From the NCBI GenBank assembly GCA_023429375.1, contig JAEYVY010000016.1, positions 186,001 to 250,000 of the forward strand: 64,000 bases of DNA, in the 5' to 3' direction. Source of the DNA: Bacteroidota bacterium. Lineage in GTDB: Bacteria > Bacteroidota > Bacteroidia > Bacteroidales > Tannerellaceae. Shown in pieces: positions 17,107-25,016 of the stretch. The notes beneath the pieces are model-generated. The model worked only from the letters and a program-made list of their open reading frames with translations, was not told the origin of the DNA and searched no databases. Position numbers and translations under genes: made by a program. Every line of letters begins with the position of its first letter. The stretch's first letter is position 1.

Positions 17107-18270
17107 TTATCCCATTGTTTCCAAATGATTTTTCAACGGGTTGGAATACATTTCCAATATTTTCATCCGCAAATAAGGTTCATCCTTATTGGGGATAATT
17201 ATTTTTTCAATTTGTTTGTTTAGATAAGCTTCAAAATCCTCTTGGTCCTTCTTACTATAATTAGCTTCGAAACGACGAGAATTATTCAACAGATCGAAAG
17301 CCACATAATTACAAGGATAGAAACGATAGTGCTTGTAGATTTCCTTATCGATTATGGTTGCAATAGAGGAATAGAGTTCCCCCTTCTCCATTTCCGGATC
17401 TAAAAGCTGGAGTTGTTTGTTTATCTGATCGCCCATCGTAAAATGAACTCTTCCTTTATCATAAAGGATACCTGTCTCCATACTCAACAAGTCGTCACGT
17501 TGAGATTTAACAAAATCGGGATTATCACGTTTTTGTTGAAACTCTTGAGCCTTTAGGAAATCACAAGGATCATATTCGTAAGAGATGGATACGGGAACGA
17601 TATTGAGCGACATGATATTTGTCAAAATATCTGCATCTCCACCCATATTCAACATCTTCAGGATACTTGCCTGCGTCTTGTCATTAGAGTCTTTGGCACG
17701 ACCTTCGCGTTGTGCAATCCAGATCGACTCTTTTGTTTCTTTAATGGTATGGTGAATGTAAGCAGAAAGTGTACCACTAACTTCCAACATTTGACGTACG
17801 GAAACTCCACGTTTAACAATAAAGCTGTTATTCAAACGTACCAGAGTCTTTATCCATGGACGAATCAAGAGATTGTCTCCAATCGCCACCTGGGTCATAC
17901 CGTAACCTACGTCGTAAAGCATTATATTCAAAAATGCTGCGTCAAGAACAATATCCCGGTGATTTGAAATAAAAGTGCATGGAGCATTATCTTCTGGCAG
18001 ACGAGATTTACCAGAGACAGTCAACGAGAATGTTGTTTTACGAGCCACAGTCGATACAGCATCATAGGACAAAAGAGATTTAAATTCCTCTTTTGTCTTA
18101 CACGAACGCATTACCCTTGAAAAGGCTTCCCAATCGATTTCAGGTTTCAAATAACGAAATGCTCTTTGAAAATCCTCATCCGTAATCAACTCTTCTATCG
18201 CGCCTTTCACTTCGTCGTTGTTCACTGGACGAATATCGTCGAAATTAAAGGATACCGATTCTTTATTCAT
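17107..18270 (-). CDS. PlsC-like acyltransferase
   Basis: A 387-residue member of the glycerolipid acyltransferase superfamily. The acyltransferase core carries SNHRDIVLDAAFLN (about residues 99-112), where the usual HX4D motif appears as H-X5-D or HXD, and the later substrate-binding block QREGRAKDSND corresponds to the family's EGxR motif. The protein is longer than ordinary PlsC (about 240 residues), with extra N- and C-terminal helical parts. It likely acylates a lysophospholipid or another envelope lipid; the exact acceptor is not clear. It is last in an operon with a PASTA protein, rluD-like gene and ddl, 15 nt after ddl, which points to envelope synthesis. Confidence 0.8.
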   Translation of the reverse strand: MNKESVSFNFDDIRPVNNDEVKGAIEELITDEDFQRAFRYLKPEIDWEAFSRVMRSCKTKEEFKSLLSYDAVSTVARKTTFSLTVSGKSRLPEDNAPCTFISNHRDIVLDAAFLNIMLYDVGYGMTQVAIGDNLLIRPWIKTLVRLNNSFIVKRGVSVRQMLEVSGTLSAYIHHTIKETKESIWIAQREGRAKDSNDKTQASILKMLNMGGDADILTNIMSLNIVPVSISYEYDPCDFLKAQEFQQKRDNPDFVKSQRDDLLSMETGILYDKGRVHFTMGDQINKQLQLLDPEMEKGELYSSIATIIDKEIYKHYRFYPCNYVAFDLLNNSRRFEANYSKKDQEDFEAYLNKQIEKIIIPNKDEPYLRMKILEMYSNPLKNHLETMG

Positions 18271-18285
18271 ATATAATATTTTTTA

Positions 18286-19269
18286 CTATCGTTTTAGCAA
18301 TGAGTCTTCTATGATTTCGGTCATCACCTCCTTTATATCTAATCCGGCCGCACGTATTTGTTGCGGGATGAAACTGGTTTCCGTCATGCCTGGAGTAGTA
18401 TTTACTTCCAACATAAACGGCTCACCATCTGCCGGTATGATATAATCAATGCGAATGATTCCTGATGCTCCTAACAAATCATATATTTTTGACGTTTCTT
18501 CTTGTACTTTCTTAGTCATACCGGAAGAGAGCCGGGCCGGAGTAATTTCATCTACCTGACCATTATATTTCGCATCAAAATCAAAAAACTCATTATCAGT
18601 TACCACCTCTGTTAAAGGTAACAATACAGATTTCTCCTTTGTTTTATAACAACCGCTTGTTACCTCAGTCCCTTCGATGAATTGCTCTAATATAACCTCT
18701 TCTCCTTCAGCAAAAGCATGTGCAATGGCTGGTTGAAGTTCATCGGCTACCTTCACTTTGGTAGTGCCGAAGCTGCTTCCTCCAACATTTGGTTTCACAA
18801 ATAGCGGAAAGCCTAAGCGCGATACTACTTCATCCGTATCTGCCGTCTGCCCTTTCAACAAACGAATCGAGTCGGCCACCCGTATTCCGAAATTCTTCAG
18901 GTAATTATTGCATACATATTTATTAAACGTAATCGCACTTACCAAAGCATTACAAGACGAATAAGGCATACCAATCATATCGAAATAACCTTGCAGGCGT
19001 CCATCTTCACCAGGTGTTCCATGGATGGTGATGTAAGCAAAATCAAATTGTTTTACTTGACCACCTTCTTGAAAACTAAAATCGTTTTTATCAATTGGCG
19101 CATCTGTTCCGTCAGGCAATTTTACTATCCACTCCTGTTTAGTAAGAACTGCAATATATAGATTATATTTCTCTTTATCAATAAATGTAGAGAGTCCCGC
19201 TGCGCTCTTTAATGAAATAACAATTTCAGAAGAGTCTCCTCCTGCAATAATGGCAACATTCTTCTTCAT
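18286..19269 (-). CDS. ddl: D-alanine--D-alanine ligase
   Basis: A 327-residue ATP-grasp ligase that joins two D-alanines for the peptidoglycan stem peptide. The N-terminal substrate domain starts VAIIAGGDSSE and contains AYITIHGTPGEDG, the central ATP-binding part has LFVKPNVGGSSFGTTKV, and the metal-binding end reads FMLEVNTTPGMTETS, all typical of Ddl. The length is normal (300-360). The gene starts 1 nt after the end of the rluD-like gene and ends 15 nt before the acyltransferase, consistent with one operon. Nothing distinguishes D-Ala from D-Lac specificity with certainty by eye, but D-Ala-D-Ala is by far most likely here. Confidence 0.96.
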   Translation of the reverse strand: MKKNVAIIAGGDSSEIVISLKSAAGLSTFIDKEKYNLYIAVLTKQEWIVKLPDGTDAPIDKNDFSFQEGGQVKQFDFAYITIHGTPGEDGRLQGYFDMIGMPYSSCNALVSAITFNKYVCNNYLKNFGIRVADSIRLLKGQTADTDEVVSRLGFPLFVKPNVGGSSFGTTKVKVADELQPAIAHAFAEGEEVILEQFIEGTEVTSGCYKTKEKSVLLPLTEVVTDNEFFDFDAKYNGQVDEITPARLSSGMTKKVQEETSKIYDLLGASGIIRIDYIIPADGEPFMLEVNTTPGMTETSFIPQQIRAAGLDIKEVMTEIIEDSLLKR

Positions 19270-19270
19270 T

Positions 19271-20344
19271 TTAAAAGTCTTTTGTGTTTAAATAGGTTCT
19301 CCATCGTTGAATCAATCCTTCCATATCGTCCGGAATGTTTGAATCGAATGACATCTCTTCGCCTGTAGAAGGATGTCTGAATCCTAACGTTTTTGCATGC
19401 AAGGCATGCCTTGGGCATTGTACGAAACAGTTCTGTACAAACTGTTTGTACTTTGCAAATGTAGTTCCTTTTAGTATATCACTACCGCCATAACGCTCAT
19501 CATTAAATAGCGTATGACCAATATATTTCATATGTACACGAATCTGATGCGTACGTCCTGTCTCCAATCGGCATTCCACCAGCGTAACATATCCCAAGCG
19601 TTCAAGTACGCGATAATGGGTAACGGCATGTTTGCCCTGATCTCCCTCAGGAAATACCATCATCTGCATCCTATCTTTGGGGTTTCGGGCTATATTTCCT
19701 ACAATCGTCCCTTCGTCTTCGCGAATAATCCCCCAGACTAAAGCACGATAAGTGCGGGTTGTTGTCTTATGAAAAAACTGCAGGCTGAGATCAGCCTTCG
19801 CTTCAGGCTTTTTGGCTACAACCAGTAATCCGGATGTGTCTTTATCAATGCGATGAACCAAACCGAGGCGAGGATCTGTAGGATCATAAGTAGGATCGTC
19901 ACGCAGATACCAGGCCAAAGCATTTACCAGCGTACCGGTATAGTTTCCGTGTCCAGGATGGACAACAAGCCCTGCCGGTTTGTTTACGACAAGCAAATCA
20001 GCATCTTCATAAACTATATTTAGTGGGATATCCTCCGGGATAATTTCCAGTTCACGTCGAGGACGAGCCATAACTAGCGAAACGACATCCAAAGGCTTTA
20101 CACGGTAGTTGCTTTTTACAGGTGTGCCATTAACCAATATGCAGCCTGCTTCGGCAGCCAACTGAATCCGATTACGGGTAGCACCCATCATTCTATCCAC
20201 CAAGAACTTATCTACGCGCAACAAAGACTGTCCTTTGTCTGCAGTAAATCGAAAATGTTCATACATGGAAGTTTCAGAATCAATTCCGGATTCAAAAGAA
20301 GAGTCGTCTTCCAGTTCGTCTATATCATCAATAAAATCATCCAT
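19271..20344 (-). CDS. rluD: RluA-family 23S rRNA pseudouridine synthase (RluD-like)
   Basis: A 357-residue pseudouridine synthase that converts uridine to pseudouridine in 23S rRNA. An acidic N-terminal tail (residues 1-25, many Asp and Glu) precedes an S4 RNA-binding domain (about 40-100) and the catalytic domain with motif HRIDKDTSGLLV at 164-175, in which D167 is the expected catalytic residue. Later motifs (LETGRTHQIRVHMKYIGH) are also characteristic. The length is close to RluD of other bacteria plus the acidic tail. It lies between the PASTA gene and ddl with gaps of one base, indicating one operon. RluD versus RluC-type target choice is inferred, not proven. Confidence 0.92.
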   Translation of the reverse strand: MDDFIDDIDELEDDSSFESGIDSETSMYEHFRFTADKGQSLLRVDKFLVDRMMGATRNRIQLAAEAGCILVNGTPVKSNYRVKPLDVVSLVMARPRRELEIIPEDIPLNIVYEDADLLVVNKPAGLVVHPGHGNYTGTLVNALAWYLRDDPTYDPTDPRLGLVHRIDKDTSGLLVVAKKPEAKADLSLQFFHKTTTRTYRALVWGIIREDEGTIVGNIARNPKDRMQMMVFPEGDQGKHAVTHYRVLERLGYVTLVECRLETGRTHQIRVHMKYIGHTLFNDERYGGSDILKGTTFAKYKQFVQNCFVQCPRHALHAKTLGFRHPSTGEEMSFDSNIPDDMEGLIQRWRTYLNTKDF

Positions 20345-20345
20345 A

Positions 20346-20972
20346 TCAAAACCAGCTTTCCTCTTCGCTATTCAATGGAACTACGGGTGCGTCAAGACCT
20401 AACGAATCCTCAGGTAAAACCTCGTCTTCTCCATTGCTTACTTTCAATATCAGATGAGATGTAAGCGGCACTTTTTCCCCGCTCTTCAACACTCTACCCC
20501 GTAATTCTATAGCGATTACAAGGTCTTTAAAGTCTCCGGGAACATACTCGATTTCAACAGATTCGAAACCGCGTGCACGCAATAATGCATAAGCCTGCCG
20601 AAAGGACATGTCTTCCACATCAGGAACTGCCTCCATTTGAGAGCTTAGTGCATTGAGCGTTATAAACACGATACGACCCTCTTTTACTTTCGAACCGGCA
20701 TTGGGCTTCAATTCCACAATCGTACCCGGTGCTACATCTTTTGAGAATACAGAATCTATGATATTATAACGCAAACCATTATTTTCAAAGAAAGACACAG
20801 CATCTTCCATTGTTAGTCCCTTCACATCAGGCACAATGACAACTTCATTGTGACGAGTGTAATTATCCAACCACTTCAGTGTGCCGAAAATTACAAGAAT
20901 CAAAACTGCAAACATCAAAAGAACATTCACAACGAGTGGGTTCTTTATCAGTTTTACAAGAAAGTCATTCAT
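20346..20972 (-). CDS. Membrane-anchored PASTA-domain protein
   Basis: A 208-residue protein with a short cytoplasmic N-terminus, one transmembrane helix (about 13-33, VNVLLMFAVLILVIFGTL) and an external part with PASTA domains: one beginning VIVPDVKGLTMEDAVSFFE, another with VPDVEDMSFRQAYALLRARG, and possibly a partial third. PASTA domains bind unlinked peptidoglycan or muropeptides in Gram-positive kinases and penicillin-binding proteins. Here no kinase or transpeptidase domain is attached, so it may be a scaffold or sensor of cell-wall synthesis. It leads the operon with rluD, ddl and the acyltransferase. This gene order is one I remember from other Bacteroidales. Confidence 0.88.
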   Translation of the reverse strand: MNDFLVKLIKNPLVVNVLLMFAVLILVIFGTLKWLDNYTRHNEVVIVPDVKGLTMEDAVSFFENNGLRYNIIDSVFSKDVAPGTIVELKPNAGSKVKEGRIVFITLNALSSQMEAVPDVEDMSFRQAYALLRARGFESVEIEYVPGDFKDLVIAIELRGRVLKSGEKVPLTSHLILKVSNGEDEVLPEDSLGLDAPVVPLNSEEESWF

Positions 20973-21100
20973 TCCTTACTTCTTTATAATAAGCATCACA
21001 AAAGTAGAAAAAAAACATTACATAGCTGCAAATACTGAAGCTAAACAGATTTTATAAGTTCTATTAAGAAATGAGCGCGCAAACGAACTTTTTATCTAAA

Positions 21101-21310
21101 CTTTTTTGAGGATATCATATCGATGTTATTTTCGATTGAATATCAACGCTAAAATAACATCCCGATCTTTTAAAAAAAACATCCCGAACGTTTTTAAAAA
21201 AGATCGAGGTGTTTTTTAAAAACGTTCGGGATGTTTTTTCATAATCATCAAGGCATTGATATTCAAAGCTTTAAATTTCAGAAAAACCATCGAGATGAAC
21301 CTTCATTTTT
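21101..21310. repeat. Dispersed palindromic intergenic repeat, family A, copy 1
   Basis: About 210 bp. The centre is a perfect inverted repeat with 28-bp arms (21174-21201 and 21212-21239) containing ACATCCCGAACGTTTTT, around a 10-base loop GATCGAGGTG. Flanking sequence is itself loosely inverted (TTGAATATCAACG left, CATTGATATTCAAAG right). A second copy lies at 37731-37942. It fills most of the gap between rpmH and the PASTA gene. Confidence 0.85.
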
Positions 21311-21325
21311 GAGCCTATATCGGGA

Positions 21326-21358
21326 AATAAAAAAAGGCATCCTTTGGGGATACCTTCT
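21326..21358 (-). terminator. Terminator of rpmH
   Basis: Arms 21334-21342 (AAGGCATCC) and 21348-21356 (GGATACCTT) pair with one mismatch, and the minus strand continues into a T-run. It lies 28 nt after the rpmH stop and separates rpmH from the PASTA operon. Confidence 0.8.
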
Positions 21359-21386
21359 CTTATTCATTAATCAAACGATATTCGGA

Positions 21387-21539
21387 TTATCCGTTGTACT
21401 CGTCAGACACAGTAAGTTTAGCTCTTCCTTTAGCACGGCGTGCTGCCAATACTCTACGTCCATTAGCCGTAGCCATTCTTGAACGGAAGCCGTGTTTGTT
21501 CTTTCTTTTCCTGTTGGAAGGTTGGAATGTTCTTTTCAT
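21387..21539 (-). CDS. rpmH: 50S ribosomal protein L34
   Basis: A 50-residue basic protein read on the minus strand: begins MKRTFQPSNRKRKNKHGFRS, continues with RMATANGRRVLAARRAKGRA and ends KLTVSDEYNG. This is the near-universal L34 sequence (family start MKRTFQPS and the GRxVLxxRRxKGR core), with the usual length of 44-52. L34 is a small component of the large ribosomal subunit. The gene is single, with its own terminator at 21326-21358. The expected neighbours dnaA or rnpA are not here, which is usual for Bacteroidales as far as I recall. Confidence 0.97.
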   Translation of the reverse strand: MKRTFQPSNRKRKNKHGFRSRMATANGRRVLAARRAKGRAKLTVSDEYNG

Positions 21540-21677
21540 CTTGATTATATATTTATTATTATCTTCTTCTTAGAGTGATTCGGGGTGCAAAGTTAAATTC
21601 TTTTTTTTGGATAAACAAATGGTTACCTCTTTTTTAAGCCAGATAATCCCATAAAATATTCGCGGAATCCCTCTCGT

Positions 21678-22628
21678 TTAAAATATGCCACCTTTGTACA
21701 TATTGCTAAAATCCGCTTGTCCTACATGTGTTTCACGCCCATCTTCCAAGGCGGCAGCATTCGCCAGATCACTCTCTTGTCCGTCCGTATCTCCCATCAA
21801 ACCTTTCAATCGTGCACGTTCAGTGTATGCTGTAGAAAGTGAAGGTGACAGTTCAATTAAATCATCCAATACCTGCAGAGCCTCATCATACTGTCCGGCT
21901 TCAATCAAAAGATTGGCTAATCGCAAGGAAGCATCTTCATTAAAAGGATTCAATTCAAGTACTTTATTAAAATCTTCTTCGGCCTTTGCATTCTCTTTAA
22001 GAAAAGCATGGATAGATCCTTTTAACAAAAAGGCATTTTCTTCTTCTCCTTCTCTCGCAATGACAGCTTCTACATCGTTCAAAGCCGACTGGCCATCTCC
22101 TTTGATCAGGTAAACTTCTGCACGAAGAAGGGCAGCATCAGAAAAATCAGGTTTTAACTCTAAGCATTTTGTCAGGGTATCCAAGGCTGCATCTAATTCT
22201 CCCTTCGTTCTAAAGGCTCTTCCTTTCAAATAATAAGCATGTGGATTTTCGGGTTCATAGCTTATGATACGATTACATTCCTCTACCACCTCTTCATTCT
22301 TATTCAATAGAGATAAGACACTGGCACGGGTAAATAAAGTATTCAGCAATTCCGGATTGAGTTCAACCATCCTATCGAGCACAGCAAGGGCTTCTTCATA
22401 TTCATGGGTCATTGTATAGGCTCCCACCAGATAACTCATGGTCTCCAAATCCTCATCGATAGCAATAGCTTCGGTAAAGCACTTAATTGCATAAGCGAAC
22501 TTCCCAATCTTCTGCGCTCTTACGCCATCGTATTTCAGGATATCAAATTTTTTGCGGTCGCTTTTGGAAAGCCCATCTGTTGTTTCTTCAACTGTCGAAG
22601 AGAACAAGGAGGTAAAGAAGTTAGCCAT
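21678..22628 (-). CDS. Tetratricopeptide-repeat protein
   Basis: A 316-residue soluble protein made mainly of TPR units from about residue 35 to 290: for example AKIGKFAYAIKCFTEAIAID-like, HEYEEALAVLDRMVELNPE, PHAYYLKGRAFRTKGELDAAL, and AGQYDEALQVLDDLIELSPS. There is no signal peptide; the N-terminus (MANFFTSLFSSTVEETTDG) is short and may be an amphipathic membrane-binding segment. TPR arrays act as protein-binding scaffolds; the partner is not evident. It lies downstream of tamB-tamL on the same strand, 72 nt after tamL, and has a possible promoter of its own at 22684-22691. Confidence 0.88.
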   Translation of the reverse strand: MANFFTSLFSSTVEETTDGLSKSDRKKFDILKYDGVRAQKIGKFAYAIKCFTEAIAIDEDLETMSYLVGAYTMTHEYEEALAVLDRMVELNPELLNTLFTRASVLSLLNKNEEVVEECNRIISYEPENPHAYYLKGRAFRTKGELDAALDTLTKCLELKPDFSDAALLRAEVYLIKGDGQSALNDVEAVIAREGEEENAFLLKGSIHAFLKENAKAEEDFNKVLELNPFNEDASLRLANLLIEAGQYDEALQVLDDLIELSPSLSTAYTERARLKGLMGDTDGQESDLANAAALEDGRETHVGQADFSNMYKGGIF

Positions 22629-22683
22629 CTCTCGTTTATTTTTATCGTTCAGTTCAAATGCTATATCGTTTATATCAAACTTA

Positions 22684-22691
22684 CAAATGTA
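22684..22691 (-). promoter_or_regulatory. Possible -7 element of the TPR gene
   Basis: The minus strand reads TACATTTG, matching TAnnTTTG, 56 nt upstream of the TPR start. No -33 element is seen and the expected -33 position would fall in the end of tamL. Confidence 0.35.
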
Positions 22692-22700
22692 TGACTTTTT

Positions 22701-25016
22701 TTAGAAAGGATAACCGATTGCCAGATGATAACCAAATCCATCTCTAAATTTAGGTATATTATAATAACCTTTCTTCCCGGTATCGTAAGGTAAGTGAAGC
22801 CCGATTCCTACGTCAAATCGGACCACCAAGAAGTCCATGTCATAACGCAGCCCAAATCCTGTTCCTAAGGCTAAATCTTTAAGGGAGTTGGCGTCTTTGA
22901 TATGCCCACCCGGACGGTTCGGGTCGTTCCTCATCAACCACACGTTTCCGGCATCGAGGAATGTGGCACCATGCAAATCGTCCATAATCCGGAAACGATA
23001 TTCCAAATTTGCTTCAAACTTAACATCTCCTATCTGATCAATATAGGCATAACGGTTTTCTCTATTTGGGGCAAAATGTCCGGGACCTATACTTCTGATG
23101 GTAAACGCGCGCAGACTGTTAGATCCTCCTACATAGAATTGTTCGCTATATGGTGCTATCAACATATTTCCATAGCTGTAAAGGGCACCGACCATGACTC
23201 TTCCTACCAACGACTGATTCCGGTCTATTCGTTTGTTATATCTCAACTCGTTTGTAAACTTGAGGAACTGAGCGTATGGACTTCCCATCAACTTTTTCTC
23301 TTTTTCATTAAAACTTCTTCCTTTCAGGGCATAAATTCCGGAGATAAGGTTACCCGATTCTGTCACAGATGCTTCCCACCAGATGCGATCGCCTCGGTAC
23401 TTGCGCACCGGACTATCAAAGGTATAGGAATAATAAATAGCGGGGATGAATTGATCCTGAAGACTCTGCTTCAATGCCGGATTGGCTTCGGTCAGTTCGT
23501 TAAAGGCATCGCTCGGGTCTCTCAGCTTGTTGTAGGATAAGCGGAACGGACTGATAATATGCAAGCTGCTGCGGGTTGGTCGGTATTCGTATACGAGACT
23601 TCCTCCTAAGGATAGCATTTTAAAGAAACCGGCTCGATTCAGTTGGTCGCCACTTAAGCGGAACGTCGTACTCGAGTAATTATCCAGTCCCTTATGCAAA
23701 AGACCCGGGAAAACAACACGAGGAAAAGTCAGTGCCAGACTAGCACCTAACTCATAACTATTGATTGCACCTCCTACATTATTAATACGCCGACCTGTCT
23801 GCCACTCATACGAACCGTTTACACTTCCAGTTAGCGATTCACCTCCTCCGAAAAGATTCTTTTTAGTCAGACTGAATACCGTACCCGGACCCATTTGATT
23901 ATTGCTCTTACTTTTAAAATTAAACTCCAATTCGCCATCCAACGGGTAGTCATATACAGTGTTAATACGAAGGTCTAACGTATCACAAAAACGAGACGTA
24001 TCTCGCGGAGTATATTGCATTTCCGTATAGCGGAATATACCCAGCTTGGCAAATGCCTCTTGTGTTCGTTCTTGTCTGCGTTCGGAAAAGTAATTCCCCT
24101 GTTTAAACTTCAGCATACGGTAAAGAACCGTAGGGCGCACCCTTAATTTCCCTTCGTAGTAAATCATTAAATCTTTAAACAGCATCGAATCGGTAGGCTG
24201 TTCGTTGTCATAGCCGGCCAGATGGACAGACACCTTGCCTACTTTCCAGGGGCGCAAAGCATTTCGCGGCATGGCCGGGTTACGCATAACGCGAAGGGAT
24301 ACTTTCCCCGGTGTTATGGTTGTATCTGCCTGATAGACGATATGTTCGGGACGGAAATAATAGTAGCCTTCGTTTCGCAACAGGGTAGAGACGCGTTGTC
24401 TTTCTTCTTCGAGACGTAACACATTGAAATTATCTCCGGGCTTTATCAGCTGGCGGTGTTCATACATGCGCATAATCGTATCGGCTCTATGCCTGAAACG
24501 AATATGCTGAATGCTATCAAACGTATAGGCTTGATTCAATACAATATGATAATTTATCCCCGCCTGAAGGGAGTCCTTCTTATCGGGCACCAATTCATAA
24601 GAAGCAGTTCCATTAAAAAAGCCATATTCATTGAGCAGATTTTTGGCAACACGTACACGTACTTCCGGATTGACGGTTTCGATGAGCACGGGTTTATCTC
24701 CCAAAGTCTCGAAAATCCATTTATTGATAAATCCCTTTTTATTTAGAAAGGCATTGTAAACCCATAATCCGACAGGAAAAGGCGTACGCACACTCGAACT
24801 ACCTAATAAAGCATTGTTGGGAGGATACGCCAAAGCGGCTTCGATTTCTTCGATAGCTTCTTCACTCGCCTTGCTCTTCTCTGCATTTTCAATCGTGAGA
24901 CTCTTTATGCCGGTATAGAGAATCTCTCCTTCCTGCAAATTCTTTGTCGTATAGCAAGACAACAGAGCTACGCTCATCAAGCAAAAAGCCAATATCTTTT
25001 TCATTCTATTCTTCAT
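22701..25016 (-). CDS. tamL: TamL: lipidated Omp85/TamA-type outer-membrane assembly protein
   Basis: A 771-residue member of the BamA/TamA family. The N-terminus is a lipoprotein signal ending ALLSC, which places it as the Bacteroidetes TamA-like lipoprotein TamL. The periplasmic part contains POTRA-like modules (about 30-370), and the C-terminal half is a 16-strand Omp85 barrel with hallmark phrases RAFTIRSIGPGHF, QIGDVKFEANLEYRF and a barrel end VRFDVGIGLHLPYD. It works with inner-membrane TamB to move proteins or lipids across the periplasm. Its start codon shares one base with the tamB stop (TAATG), so translation is likely coupled. Alternative start at the second Met (MKKILAF) is also plausible. 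Confidence 0.92.
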   Translation of the reverse strand: MKNRMKKILAFCLMSVALLSCYTTKNLQEGEILYTGIKSLTIENAEKSKASEEAIEEIEAALAYPPNNALLGSSSVRTPFPVGLWVYNAFLNKKGFINKWIFETLGDKPVLIETVNPEVRVRVAKNLLNEYGFFNGTASYELVPDKKDSLQAGINYHIVLNQAYTFDSIQHIRFRHRADTIMRMYEHRQLIKPGDNFNVLRLEEERQRVSTLLRNEGYYYFRPEHIVYQADTTITPGKVSLRVMRNPAMPRNALRPWKVGKVSVHLAGYDNEQPTDSMLFKDLMIYYEGKLRVRPTVLYRMLKFKQGNYFSERRQERTQEAFAKLGIFRYTEMQYTPRDTSRFCDTLDLRINTVYDYPLDGELEFNFKSKSNNQMGPGTVFSLTKKNLFGGGESLTGSVNGSYEWQTGRRINNVGGAINSYELGASLALTFPRVVFPGLLHKGLDNYSSTTFRLSGDQLNRAGFFKMLSLGGSLVYEYRPTRSSLHIISPFRLSYNKLRDPSDAFNELTEANPALKQSLQDQFIPAIYYSYTFDSPVRKYRGDRIWWEASVTESGNLISGIYALKGRSFNEKEKKLMGSPYAQFLKFTNELRYNKRIDRNQSLVGRVMVGALYSYGNMLIAPYSEQFYVGGSNSLRAFTIRSIGPGHFAPNRENRYAYIDQIGDVKFEANLEYRFRIMDDLHGATFLDAGNVWLMRNDPNRPGGHIKDANSLKDLALGTGFGLRYDMDFLVVRFDVGIGLHLPYDTGKKGYYNIPKFRDGFGYHLAIGYPF

